Assembly: GCA_964531385.1 (NCBI GenBank)
Contig: CAZHGC010000002.1
Span: 62,001-126,000 of the forward strand
DNA: 64,000 bases
Reading direction: 5' to 3'
DNA from: MGBC114079 sp964531385
Lineage (GTDB): Bacteria; Bacillota; Clostridia; Lachnospirales; CAG-274
Shown: in pieces, positions 50,703 through 57,921 of the stretch
Position numbering within the stretch: position 1 is the first letter of the stretch
Layout: the number at the start of each line of letters is the position of its first letter
Translations under genes and position numbers: made by a program
The notes under the pieces: model-generated
Told to the model about the DNA's origin: nothing
The model's input: only the letters and a program-made list of their open reading frames with translations
Databases searched by the model: none

Positions 50703-53700
50703 ATGATGAATTCAGCAAATAACGATAGTAATCGAAACTATCCTCGTCAAAGAAGAAGCGTCGATTCTTCCTCTTCTTCATTACATAAAAACAGATACGG
50801 TGAACCTCGTTCCCAAAGAAATCGCCCCGCACCAAACAGAAATGCCTATGACAGAATTATGAACAACGAAAGAAACAGGGCTTCTTCCGGAAGAACAAAC
50901 AGTTCGCCAAGAAACGAATATTACAAAATCCCTAAATACCAATATGATGAAGAAGATGATATGCCTTTAAAAAACAGCAAAAATGACAAAAACAACAAAA
51001 AAAATAAAAAGAAAAAAAGTAAATTCAAAACATTTTTAAAAATTTTCTTTCTTGCATTTTTTATAATTTGTTTTGCCGTTGCCGGAGCTGTAATCGGTGC
51101 TGTAATGGGAATTATCGATAAAGCTCCAAAACTCGAATTAATAGCAATCGAGCCAAATGTATACACTTCCGTTGTCTATGATAAAAACGGAAATGAAATC
51201 GATAAATTCCATGGCGAAGAAAATAGAGAATATGTAACGTTGGATAAAATCCCAAAACATATGCAACAAGCAATAATCGCCATAGAAGATGAACGATTTT
51301 ATAACCATGACGGAATTGATATTCGAGGAATTGCTCGTGCCGCCTATTCAACAATATTCGGAAGCCGTCGCGAGGGAGCAAGTACAATAACCCAACAGCT
51401 TATAAAAAATAACATAACAAAGGTTTCAAGAAATACCCTCGAAACAAAAATACAAGAAATGTATCTTGCTCTAAAATATGAAGATGAGCTCGAAATCCAG
51501 CTCGGAAGTAAAAAAGCAACAAAAAATTATATATTGGAATTATATTTAAACACAATATACCTAAATCATGGCTATAATGGCGTTCAAGCCGCCGCTTTGG
51601 GTTATTTCGGAAAAGATATAAGCGAGTTGGATCTCGCCGAATGTGCGGTTTTGGCAGGAATTACAAACAGCCCAACAAAATATTCGCCAAGAATTAACCC
51701 CGAAAATAACAAAAAACGCCAGGAAATAATTTTAAAAAATATGCTTGAACAGGGCTATATAACCCAAACCGAATACACAGAAGCTCTAAGCGAAGATGTC
51801 TATGCAAAAATAAGCGAATATGACAAAACCGTTGAAGACACCGGCTCAAATATCCATAGCTACTTTGTAGACGGTCTTTTCGAACAAGTTTCAAAAGACC
51901 TCCAAGAACAGCAAAATATGAGCGTTGCTCAGGCAAATAACTTGCTATACAACGGCGGTCTTGAAATCCATTCAACGCTCGATTGCGATATGCAAAAAAT
52001 TGTCGATGACGCATATTTAAACGATAGTCTCTTCCCAAATGTAAATTATAAAATAGATGTGTCATACACCGTTTCAATAGGCAATAAATCAACAGGAAAA
52101 CAAGAACATAAAGAGTTTAAACACTTCGTCAAAACAAAATCGGCAGCAGATGATTTTGCCGCAAGAAAAAAAGCCGAAATCCAAAAATCTCTTTCTTCTT
52201 CCGAAGAAATTATTGCCGAAAAAGTAAATTATGCCGTCCAACCTCAATCGGCAATGGTAATTTTAGATTATCAAACAGGAGAAGTTAGAGCAATTGCCGG
52301 CGGAAGAGGCGAAAAAACAGTAAATCGTGGTTTAAATCGTGCTGTCGATTCCGCAAGACAGCCCGGCTCTGTTTTCAAAGTTTTGGCAGCATTCACACCC
52401 GGAATAGATATGGGCGTTCTAACAGCCGGAACGGTTATAGATGACGTTCCCCTCGATTTAAACGGCTATAAACCAAAAAACTGGTACAGCGGTTACAGAG
52501 GGCTTTCAACAATTCGTGAAGGAATAAGAGACTCAATGAATATCGTTGCCGTAAAAGCAATGAATCAAACAGGAATTGATAAAAGTTATGACTACCTTTT
52601 GAATATGGGCTTCACAACTTTGGAAAATGACAACCACGCTTCAACTGCATTGGGCGGTTTAACAAAAGGCGTAACCCAGCTTGAAACAACAGCGGCTTTC
52701 GGAGCTCTTGCAAACGGCGGAAAATATTACAAACCGTCATTCTACACAAAAGTTTACGACCATAACGGAAATTTGCTTCTCGAAAAACAGTCCGAGCCAA
52801 AACAAATTTTCAAAGATTCAACCGCATTCATCGTAACTGATATGATGAAAGATGTTGTAACGTCTGGAACAGGAACAAAAGCAAAATTTAAAAATTCCTC
52901 AATGCCAATCGCCGGCAAAACTGGAACAACCCAAAATTCAAAAGATTTAACTTTCGTTGGCTACACGCCATATTATGCCGCAGGAATTTGGTTCGGATAC
53001 GACCGCTATGACGACACAGTTAAAAATATGGAAAATATCGACCAATCCGCACATTTAAAAATTTGGCAGTATATAATGGAAAAAATCCACGATGGTCTCC
53101 CCGTCAAAGATTTTTCAAAGCCAAACAGCGTTGTTTCCGCCTCAATTTGTATGGAATCCGGAAAACTTGCCGTTCCAGGGCTTTGTGACAACGACCCTCG
53201 TGGAAGTCGCATAAGAACCGAATATTATGCACAGGGAACTCAGCCAACAGAAAGTTGCAACGTTCACAAGTCAGCAAGCTTCTGTAGTGAATCAAATATG
53301 TCTGCGGGTCCGTTTTGTCCAAGCGTCTACACGCAAGTTGGAATACAACGCCCCGAACCATACACAGGCTCAGACTCTGTTGCAGATAAAAAATATGAAA
53401 TACATTCCGGCGGAAGTTGTACAATCCACTCCTCGGAAAATGCAGAAAATCCAAATATTGAAGATGAAACATCAGAACTCGGCGAACCCATTGAACACGA
53501 AGAAGAACAAGATTTAACAAATACCAACGTTCCAAGTTCAAGCTCAAGCTCTTCTCCGTCGGCTTCTTCAAATTCATCTCAAACCCCGTCGTCATCGTCA
53601 TCAACTTCAAATGGGAACGTAATAGATAGTGGAGGAATTGTAACACCTTCTCCAAATTCTCAAACAGGAAGTTCATCAATCGAACCTCCAACTCAAAAAC

Positions 53701-53762
53701 CAACTCCTCCCGCAACGCCCGCTCCCTCTCGAACCGATGTCGCAATAGACGACCCTATGTAA
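50703..53762 (+). CDS. Class A penicillin-binding protein (PBP1A-type)
   Basis: Bifunctional murein polymerase of 1019 residues. A basic, Asn/Arg/Ser-rich cytoplasmic tail of about 100 residues and one span (about 113-137) precede the glycosyltransferase 51 domain with EDERFYNHDGIDIRG (Glu near 195) and GASTITQQLIKN. The transpeptidase follows with SxxK in PGSVFK (Ser near 555), SMN near 608 and KTGTTQ near 738. The final 200 residues include a Cys-containing region (six Cys between about 840 and 910) and a Ser/Pro/Thr-rich tail. GGGAGG lies upstream; ATG 50703 or ATG 50706 could be used. Monocistronic. Confidence 0.96.
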   Translation: MMNSANNDSNRNYPRQRRSVDSSSSSLHKNRYGEPRSQRNRPAPNRNAYDRIMNNERNRASSGRTNSSPRNEYYKIPKYQYDEEDDMPLKNSKNDKNNKKNKKKKSKFKTFLKIFFLAFFIICFAVAGAVIGAVMGIIDKAPKLELIAIEPNVYTSVVYDKNGNEIDKFHGEENREYVTLDKIPKHMQQAIIAIEDERFYNHDGIDIRGIARAAYSTIFGSRREGASTITQQLIKNNITKVSRNTLETKIQEMYLALKYEDELEIQLGSKKATKNYILELYLNTIYLNHGYNGVQAAALGYFGKDISELDLAECAVLAGITNSPTKYSPRINPENNKKRQEIILKNMLEQGYITQTEYTEALSEDVYAKISEYDKTVEDTGSNIHSYFVDGLFEQVSKDLQEQQNMSVAQANNLLYNGGLEIHSTLDCDMQKIVDDAYLNDSLFPNVNYKIDVSYTVSIGNKSTGKQEHKEFKHFVKTKSAADDFAARKKAEIQKSLSSSEEIIAEKVNYAVQPQSAMVILDYQTGEVRAIAGGRGEKTVNRGLNRAVDSARQPGSVFKVLAAFTPGIDMGVLTAGTVIDDVPLDLNGYKPKNWYSGYRGLSTIREGIRDSMNIVAVKAMNQTGIDKSYDYLLNMGFTTLENDNHASTALGGLTKGVTQLETTAAFGALANGGKYYKPSFYTKVYDHNGNLLLEKQSEPKQIFKDSTAFIVTDMMKDVVTSGTGTKAKFKNSSMPIAGKTGTTQNSKDLTFVGYTPYYAAGIWFGYDRYDDTVKNMENIDQSAHLKIWQYIMEKIHDGLPVKDFSKPNSVVSASICMESGKLAVPGLCDNDPRGSRIRTEYYAQGTQPTESCNVHKSASFCSESNMSAGPFCPSVYTQVGIQRPEPYTGSDSVADKKYEIHSGGSCTIHSSENAENPNIEDETSELGEPIEHEEEQDLTNTNVPSSSSSSSPSASSNSSQTPSSSSSTSNGNVIDSGGIVTPSPNSQTGSSSIEPPTQKPTPPATPAPSRTDVAIDDPM

Positions 53763-53780
53763 ATTAATCTTTTCTTTCTT

Positions 53781-53811
53781 AAAAGCCACGCTCCTTTGCG
53801 TGGCTTTTTTA
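53781..53811 (+). terminator. Terminator of the PBP gene
   Basis: Hairpin AAAAGCCACGC / GCGTGGCTTTT with a short loop, then T-run. Confidence 0.9.
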
Positions 53812-53835
53812 TCCCCCCAAAAACTTCCAAACAAC

Positions 53836-53865
53836 TTGCATAACATCATACCCTTATGCTATAAT
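53836..53865 (+). promoter_or_regulatory. Promoter of the YlmC/YmxH-family gene
   Basis: TTGCAT at 53836-53841, 18-base spacer ending TGC, TATAAT at 53860-53865. Confidence 0.7.
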
Positions 53866-53962
53866 TAACCCATATTTAACCTAAACAACTGCCCAAAACT
53901 TAAAAATCATAGTTTCTCTTTTTTGTCATATAATTTAATATATTTCTTTCGGAGTTGTTTTT

Positions 53963-54217
53963 ATGCGAATATCCGAATTAAAACAAAAAGAAGTCATAAA
54001 TGTTTGCGACGGTTGTCGGCTTGGGTTTATATGTGATATGGAAATCGACTCAAAATGCGGAAAAATCAAAAAAATTATAATCCCCGCAAAAGGCAAGTTT
54101 TTCGGGCTTTTCGGTTGTGAACAAGAATATCATATAAATTGGTGTGATATAAAATGTATAGGAAATGATTTAATTTTGGTCGATGCGGATATAAATGATA
54201 TTTTAATCGATGTATAA
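53963..54217 (+). CDS. YlmC/YmxH-family sporulation-associated protein (PRC-barrel)
   Basis: Protein of 84 residues with a single PRC-barrel-like domain. The sequence MRISELKQKEVINVCDGCRLGFICDMEID (MRISELKQKEVINVCDGCR quoted) and the ending GNDLILVDADIND are typical of YlmC/YmxH. In Bacillus the family is associated with sporulation, but its molecular role is unsettled. The gene has its own promoter and precedes a methyltransferase by 32 bases. Confidence 0.88.
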   Translation: MRISELKQKEVINVCDGCRLGFICDMEIDSKCGKIKKIIIPAKGKFFGLFGCEQEYHINWCDIKCIGNDLILVDADINDILIDV

Positions 54218-54249
54218 CCGCCAAATTAAAACTCGGAGGAAATTAACAA

Positions 54250-55446
54250 ATGGAAAATTTCAATTCATTGATAGATAAACTCAAAAAAAATATTAACTTC
54301 AGCCTTTTTGATAAAGCTGTTTTAAGCAATCCAATAAAAAAAGGTGAGGGGCTTTGCTTCAAAGCAGTTGTAACAAAAATATTGCTCCAAAAAGAAGAAA
54401 GTTTTCAAATTTCATACTATATCGATAAAAAAGTTGTCCACGAAAATTTAAAACCATCTTCAGAATTGCCGGAAGAATTTAATTCACGAGTTATTAAAAA
54501 AATTATAACCGTTATGTCCGAAAATTTCAAACAATGCAATATTTCGGCAAATAAAAATATAACTGTCCTTATGAACAAAAAAAAGGAGTTTAAAATCGCT
54601 TCAATAACAGAAAATGCGTCAGCCGAAAAAAAATCCGTTTCCCATAACGTTTCAAAAAATTACATAATCCAAAACGGCGTTTTCGCAAATTGGCTCTTCG
54701 AAATAGGAATGATTGATAAAAACGGCAATGTGCTAAGCCATATGCAAAAAAAATTCCGCCAAATCAATCGCTTCTTGGAAATGGTTGCGGATATCGAAAA
54801 ATATATCCCAAATAACGGCTTAATCGTTGATATGGGTTGTGGAAAATCATATCTAACTTTCGCAATGTACCATTATTTCAACATTTTGAAAAATAAAAAT
54901 GTAAAAATTAAAGGCTTCGACTTAAAAAAAGATGTTGTGGAAAATTGTAACACTCTCGCAAAAAAATCCAACTTCTCAAATTTGGAATTTTTCGCCGATG
55001 ACATTGCAAATTTGGACACATCAAAAGAAAAAGTCGATATGATTATAACTTTGCACGCTTGCGATACTGCAACAGATTTTGCACTTGCCCATGCCGTAAA
55101 ATGGAATTGCAAAGTAATTATGAGCGTTCCTTGTTGTCAACACGAACTCTTTTATCAAGTCGAAAACAAAAATTTAAAAAACCTTCTTTCATATGGAATT
55201 TTAAAAGAACGCTTTTCTGCACTTCTAACCGACAGCATACGTGCCCAAACTCTTGAGCTTTGTGGCTATAAAACGTCTGTTTTGGAATTCATCGATATGG
55301 AACATACGCCAAAAAATATAATGATTAGAGCCGTAAAAAAAGAAAAATTTTGCCCTTCCGAAGAAAAAAAATCGGAATATAAAAATGTTCTTGAAAATTT
55401 CAACGTCAAACCAACAATAAGTACGCTTTTAAAAGATTTCATCTAA
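54250..55446 (+). CDS. Class I SAM-dependent methyltransferase
   Basis: Protein of 398 residues. An N-terminal region of about 190 residues without recognised motif leads into a Rossmann methyltransferase domain with motif I LIVDMGCGKSYLTFA (about residue 196), DMIITLHACDTATDFALA, and MSVPCCQHELFYQ. The PCCQHE motif and the overall shape match bacterial homologues of the METTL25/RRNAD1-type methyltransferases; the substrate is unknown, and an RNA target is possible. ATG is preceded by CGGAGG. It may be cotranscribed with the ylmC-like gene. Confidence 0.85.
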   Translation: MENFNSLIDKLKKNINFSLFDKAVLSNPIKKGEGLCFKAVVTKILLQKEESFQISYYIDKKVVHENLKPSSELPEEFNSRVIKKIITVMSENFKQCNISANKNITVLMNKKKEFKIASITENASAEKKSVSHNVSKNYIIQNGVFANWLFEIGMIDKNGNVLSHMQKKFRQINRFLEMVADIEKYIPNNGLIVDMGCGKSYLTFAMYHYFNILKNKNVKIKGFDLKKDVVENCNTLAKKSNFSNLEFFADDIANLDTSKEKVDMIITLHACDTATDFALAHAVKWNCKVIMSVPCCQHELFYQVENKNLKNLLSYGILKERFSALLTDSIRAQTLELCGYKTSVLEFIDMEHTPKNIMIRAVKKEKFCPSEEKKSEYKNVLENFNVKPTISTLLKDFI

Positions 55447-55448
55447 AC

Positions 55449-55503
55449 TAAAAAGCTCGTAAATCGCTTTTTTAAAACAAAAAAAAAGAAATTTGCGGGC
55501 TTT
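55449..55503 (+). terminator. Terminator of the methyltransferase gene
   Basis: Arms AAAGCTCGTAAAT / ATTTGCGGGCTTT (two wobble pairs) with a long A/T loop. Confidence 0.6.
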
Positions 55504-55517
55504 AATAATGTCAAAAT

Positions 55518-55566
55518 CAAAAAAAATCTTGTGTTAAGTCCAAAAGACAAAACACAAGATTTTTTA
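55518..55566. terminator. Terminator of the rplJ-rplL operon, bidirectional
   Basis: Arms AAAATCTTGTGTT / AACACAAGATTTT around a loop of about 14 bases; T-runs on both strands. Lies just beyond rplL. Confidence 0.88.
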
Positions 55567-55601
55567 ATAAACTCAAAGAAAAATTTCTTTAAAAGTTTAA
55601 A

Positions 55602-55979
55602 TTATTTCAAAGTAACTTTAGCTCCAACTTCTTCAAGTTTAGCTTTGCAGTTCTCAGCATCATCTTTAGCAACGTTTTCTTTAACGAGCTTAGGAGCACC
55701 GTCAACGATTTCTTTTGCTTCTTTAAGGCCAAGACCTGTAATTTCTCTAACAACTTTGATAACTTTGATTTTTTCAGCGCCAACTTCTGTCAATTCAACA
55801 TTGAATTCAGATTTTTCGTCAGCAGCATCTCCGCCTGCAACAGCACCAGCAGCAACAACCATACCAGCAGCAGCTGAAACGCCAAATTCTTCTTCAGCAG
55901 CTTTAACTAAATCATTAAGTTCCAAAACAGAAAGTTCTTTAACAGCTGCAATAATTTCTTCAATTGATAATTTTGCCAT
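55602..55979 (-). CDS. rplL: 50S ribosomal protein L7/L12
   Basis: Stalk protein of 125 residues that recruits translation factors. It opens MAKLSIEEIIAAVKELSVLE, has the Ala/Gly-rich hinge (AAAGMVVAAGAVAGG), and the C-terminal EKSEFNVELTEVGAEKIKVIKVV with REITGLGLKEAKEIVDGAP. Second gene of the rplJL operon with AGGATA upstream. Confidence 0.98.
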   Translation of the reverse strand: MAKLSIEEIIAAVKELSVLELNDLVKAAEEEFGVSAAAGMVVAAGAVAGGDAADEKSEFNVELTEVGAEKIKVIKVVREITGLGLKEAKEIVDGAPKLVKENVAKDDAENCKAKLEEVGAKVTLK

Positions 55980-56038
55980 TTTAATATCCTCCGTAAACTA
56001 AATTTTTAAATTCAATAATATTTTCTAACCGCTTAAAA

Positions 56039-56539
56039 TTAAGCTTCTTCGCTTTCGCTTTTCTTTTCTGCGTAAGCTTTGATAACACGAGCAAATGAAC
56101 CCATTGGAGACTTGAAGCTTCCAAGAAGTTTTGAAAGAAGAACTTCTCTTGATGGAATGTCTGCAACAGCTTCCATGCCTTTTGAATCATAGCAAGTTCC
56201 TTCAATAACACCTGCTTTAAATTCCAATGCTTTTGCATCTTTTTTAAATTTGTTTATGATACCGGCAGCAACAGTCGGATCTTCATAACAAATTGCCAAA
56301 GCACTTGGGCCTTTGAAATAGTCTTTAAGACCTTCAAATTGTGTTCCCTCAACAGCAAAGTTCATCATTGTATTTTTGTAAACTTTGTAATCAACGCCAG
56401 CTTCTCTTAAAGCTTTTCTAAGTCTTGTGTCTTCTTCAACAGTAAGACCTCTTGCATCAACCAAAACAGCGGAAGTTGCTTTTTCAAGCTTTTCTTTGAT
56501 TGCGTTTACAACAACCTGCTTTTCTTCAACTTTTGCCAT
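56039..56539 (-). CDS. rplJ: 50S ribosomal protein L10
   Basis: Stalk base protein of 166 residues that binds 23S rRNA and L7/L12 dimers. It starts MAKVEEKQVVVNAIKEKLEK and contains VDARGLTVEEDTRLRKALRE and YKVYKNTMMNFA. The C-terminal helix is Ala/Lys/Glu-rich. ATG 56539 has GGAGGTGCAG upstream; the longer in-frame ORF from 56665 runs through the leader and attenuator and is not real. No rplK-rplA lies upstream, so this operon is autonomous. Confidence 0.98.
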   Translation of the reverse strand: MAKVEEKQVVVNAIKEKLEKATSAVLVDARGLTVEEDTRLRKALREAGVDYKVYKNTMMNFAVEGTQFEGLKDYFKGPSALAICYEDPTVAAGIINKFKKDAKALEFKAGVIEGTCYDSKGMEAVADIPSREVLLSKLLGSFKSPMGSFARVIKAYAEKKSESEEA

Positions 56540-56622
56540 TTCTGCACCTCCTATGTTATTTGTGTGAACCAAAAATCCAAAATAATGGAAATAAGGTTCA
56601 AATATAGCCGTCAACTTGTATA

Positions 56623-56651
56623 AAAAAACTCTTTCGAACGCACCGAAAGAG
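56623..56651 (-). terminator. Attenuator-like terminator in the rplJ leader
   Basis: On the minus strand CTCTTTCG ... CGAAAGAG with a seven-base loop and a run of seven T, between the L10-binding structure and rplJ. It can stop transcription before the structural genes. Confidence 0.85.
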
Positions 56652-56659
56652 AGAAAATA

Positions 56660-56727
56660 CAACATTTATCCTCGGCAGGCAAGCAAAGCTTTTATGTGAA
56701 ACTCACACCTACTGTCTACGGCACTTT
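56660..56727 (-). promoter_or_regulatory. Ribosomal L10 leader
   Basis: On the minus strand the conserved blocks GCCGTAGACAGTAGGTGTGA and CTGCCGAGGATAA are visible in order, separated by about 25 bases. This is the L10(L12)4-binding leader of Firmicutes rplJL operons; binding controls the downstream attenuator. Confidence 0.9.
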
Positions 56728-56731
56728 TTGT

Positions 56732-56760
56732 ATTATACAATTAATTTTATCTTTTGTCAA
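56732..56760 (-). promoter_or_regulatory. Consensus promoter of rplJ-rplL
   Basis: On the minus strand TTGACA (56760-56755), 17-base spacer, TATAAT (56737-56732): perfect sigma-A consensus, starting the L10 leader. Confidence 0.92.
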
Positions 56761-56875
56761 CAACTTTTTAAAATTTTTTCAACAATTCTTCAAACAAAGT
56801 TCATTTTCAAATATATCGCAAAATCATAAAAAACAACATTGTGTTTTGTTGTCTGAAAAAAAATGATTATTACGC

Positions 56876-56904
56876 TTGACGAGAACAAATTAATTATATA
56901 TAAT
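56876..56904 (+). promoter_or_regulatory. Promoter of yajC
   Basis: TTGACG at 56876-56881, 17-base spacer, TATAAT at 56899-56904. Confidence 0.8.
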
Positions 56905-56967
56905 TAAAATGCGTTAATAACGTTTACACCGATGTTTTTCGGAATTTATACAATAGGAGATGTAATT

Positions 56968-57435
56968 ATGGATTTATCCGATGTTATTGTTTTTGGAAAC
57001 AATATTTCTATGGGCGACAAAACCGTTGCAAATAATAATCAACAAGAAGCCCAAAAAACAAACGAAGGAACGCAAGTTCCCTCATCAGACGGTGCACAAG
57101 CACAGCAAGAAGGCTCAGGCTTTATGGGTATGGGCGGAATGATTATCTATATCGTTGCGTTAATTGCTTTGTTTTATTTCTTCGCAATCAGACCGCAAAA
57201 GAAAAGAGAAAAAGAACTTTCAAATATTCAAAATGCAATCAATGTAGGTGATTGGGTTATGACTTCAAGCGGATTTTACGGAAAAGTTGTTGACATCGCA
57301 GACCAAGTTTTCGTTGTTGAATTCGGAACAAATAAAGGCGTTAAAATCCCTGTAAGAAAATCCGAAATAATCGGAAATAAAGAGCCAAATTTAACCGTTT
57401 CCCAAACTTCAGCCGAAGTTGAAGAAAAAAAATAA
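56968..57435 (+). CDS. yajC: Preprotein translocase subunit YajC
   Basis: Membrane protein of 155 residues. The membrane span and following FYFFAIRPQKKREKELSNIQ and VMTSSGFYGKVVDIADQVFVVE are the YajC signature. An unusual Gln/Asn/Ser/Gly-rich region of about 50 residues precedes the span (NNNQQEAQKTNEGTQ). ATG 56968 has AGGAGA just upstream; the in-frame ORF from 56932 lacks a site. YajC associates with SecDF; no secD or secF gene is in the window, so it is detached from its common neighbours. It has its own promoter. Confidence 0.92.
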   Translation: MDLSDVIVFGNNISMGDKTVANNNQQEAQKTNEGTQVPSSDGAQAQQEGSGFMGMGGMIIYIVALIALFYFFAIRPQKKREKELSNIQNAINVGDWVMTSSGFYGKVVDIADQVFVVEFGTNKGVKIPVRKSEIIGNKEPNLTVSQTSAEVEEKK

Positions 57436-57477
57436 ATTTGCAAAAATAACATTTGCAAATTAATGCTAAAATTAAGT

Positions 57478-57515
57478 AAGGGTGTGAAAAATCATAAATT
57501 TTTCATACCCTTTTT
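57478..57515 (+). terminator. Terminator of yajC
   Basis: Arms AAGGGTGTGAAAAA / TTTTTCATACCCTTTTT around a seven-base loop. Confidence 0.9.
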
Positions 57516-57532
57516 AATTTTCAAATTTTCCT

Positions 57533-57830
57533 CGCCTGTTTTTTTCCTTTTCCCACTCGCTCCATTCCTCTTCTTCCCCACCTCCTTTTCCCCTCTTGCC
57601 AAACCTCTCTCCGCTCCTTCTCTCCCTTTCCAAACCTCTCTCCCTTTTCTTCCCTCGCCTTTTCCCTCTCAAACTTCCTTTCCACTTCCTTGCCAATCCC
57701 CCTTTTCTTCCCTCGCCTTTTCCCTCTCAAACTTCTTTTCTCCCCCTTTGCCACCCACCTTTTTCCCTTTCTTTTCCCTTTTCTTTTCCCCTCTCAAACT
57801 CCCTTTCCTCTCCCCTCCCATATATGTAAT
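57533..57830. repeat. Homopyrimidine (C/T) low-complexity tract, downstream of xfp
   Basis: About 300 bases almost free of purines on the plus strand, in an otherwise A/T-rich genome. It contains imperfect tandem units: a 35-base segment at 57643-57677 recurs at 57701-57735 (period 58), and a related piece lies at 57778-57808. Short purine-containing anchors such as GCCAA break the tract at intervals. ORFs across it are low-complexity artefacts. Confidence 0.9.
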
Positions 57831-57855
57831 TTTTTTCCACCTCGAAATAAGGAGG

Positions 57856-57895
57856 AACCCCCTCACCGTCGAAAAATTTCGACAACAAGGGGGTT
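57856..57895. repeat. Symmetrical inverted repeat beyond xfp
   Basis: Outer arms AACCCCCT / AGGGGGTT and inner arms GTCGAAA / TTTCGAC, with four-by-four internal loops and a two-base centre. It lies 27 bases beyond the xfp stop codon and has no T-run, so it is either an atypical terminator or a cruciform/protein-binding site. Confidence 0.8.
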
Positions 57896-57921
57896 ATATT
57901 ATTTATAAACTGCATATATAA

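Noticed and set aside
57463..57921. Open reading frames on both strands across the downstream polypyrimidine tract (up to 152 codons)
   Set aside because: Pure C/T or G/A composition gives stop-free frames and Pro/Ser/Leu/Phe or Gly/Arg/Glu/Lys proteins; there are no ribosome binding sites, and the frames overlap the yajC terminator.
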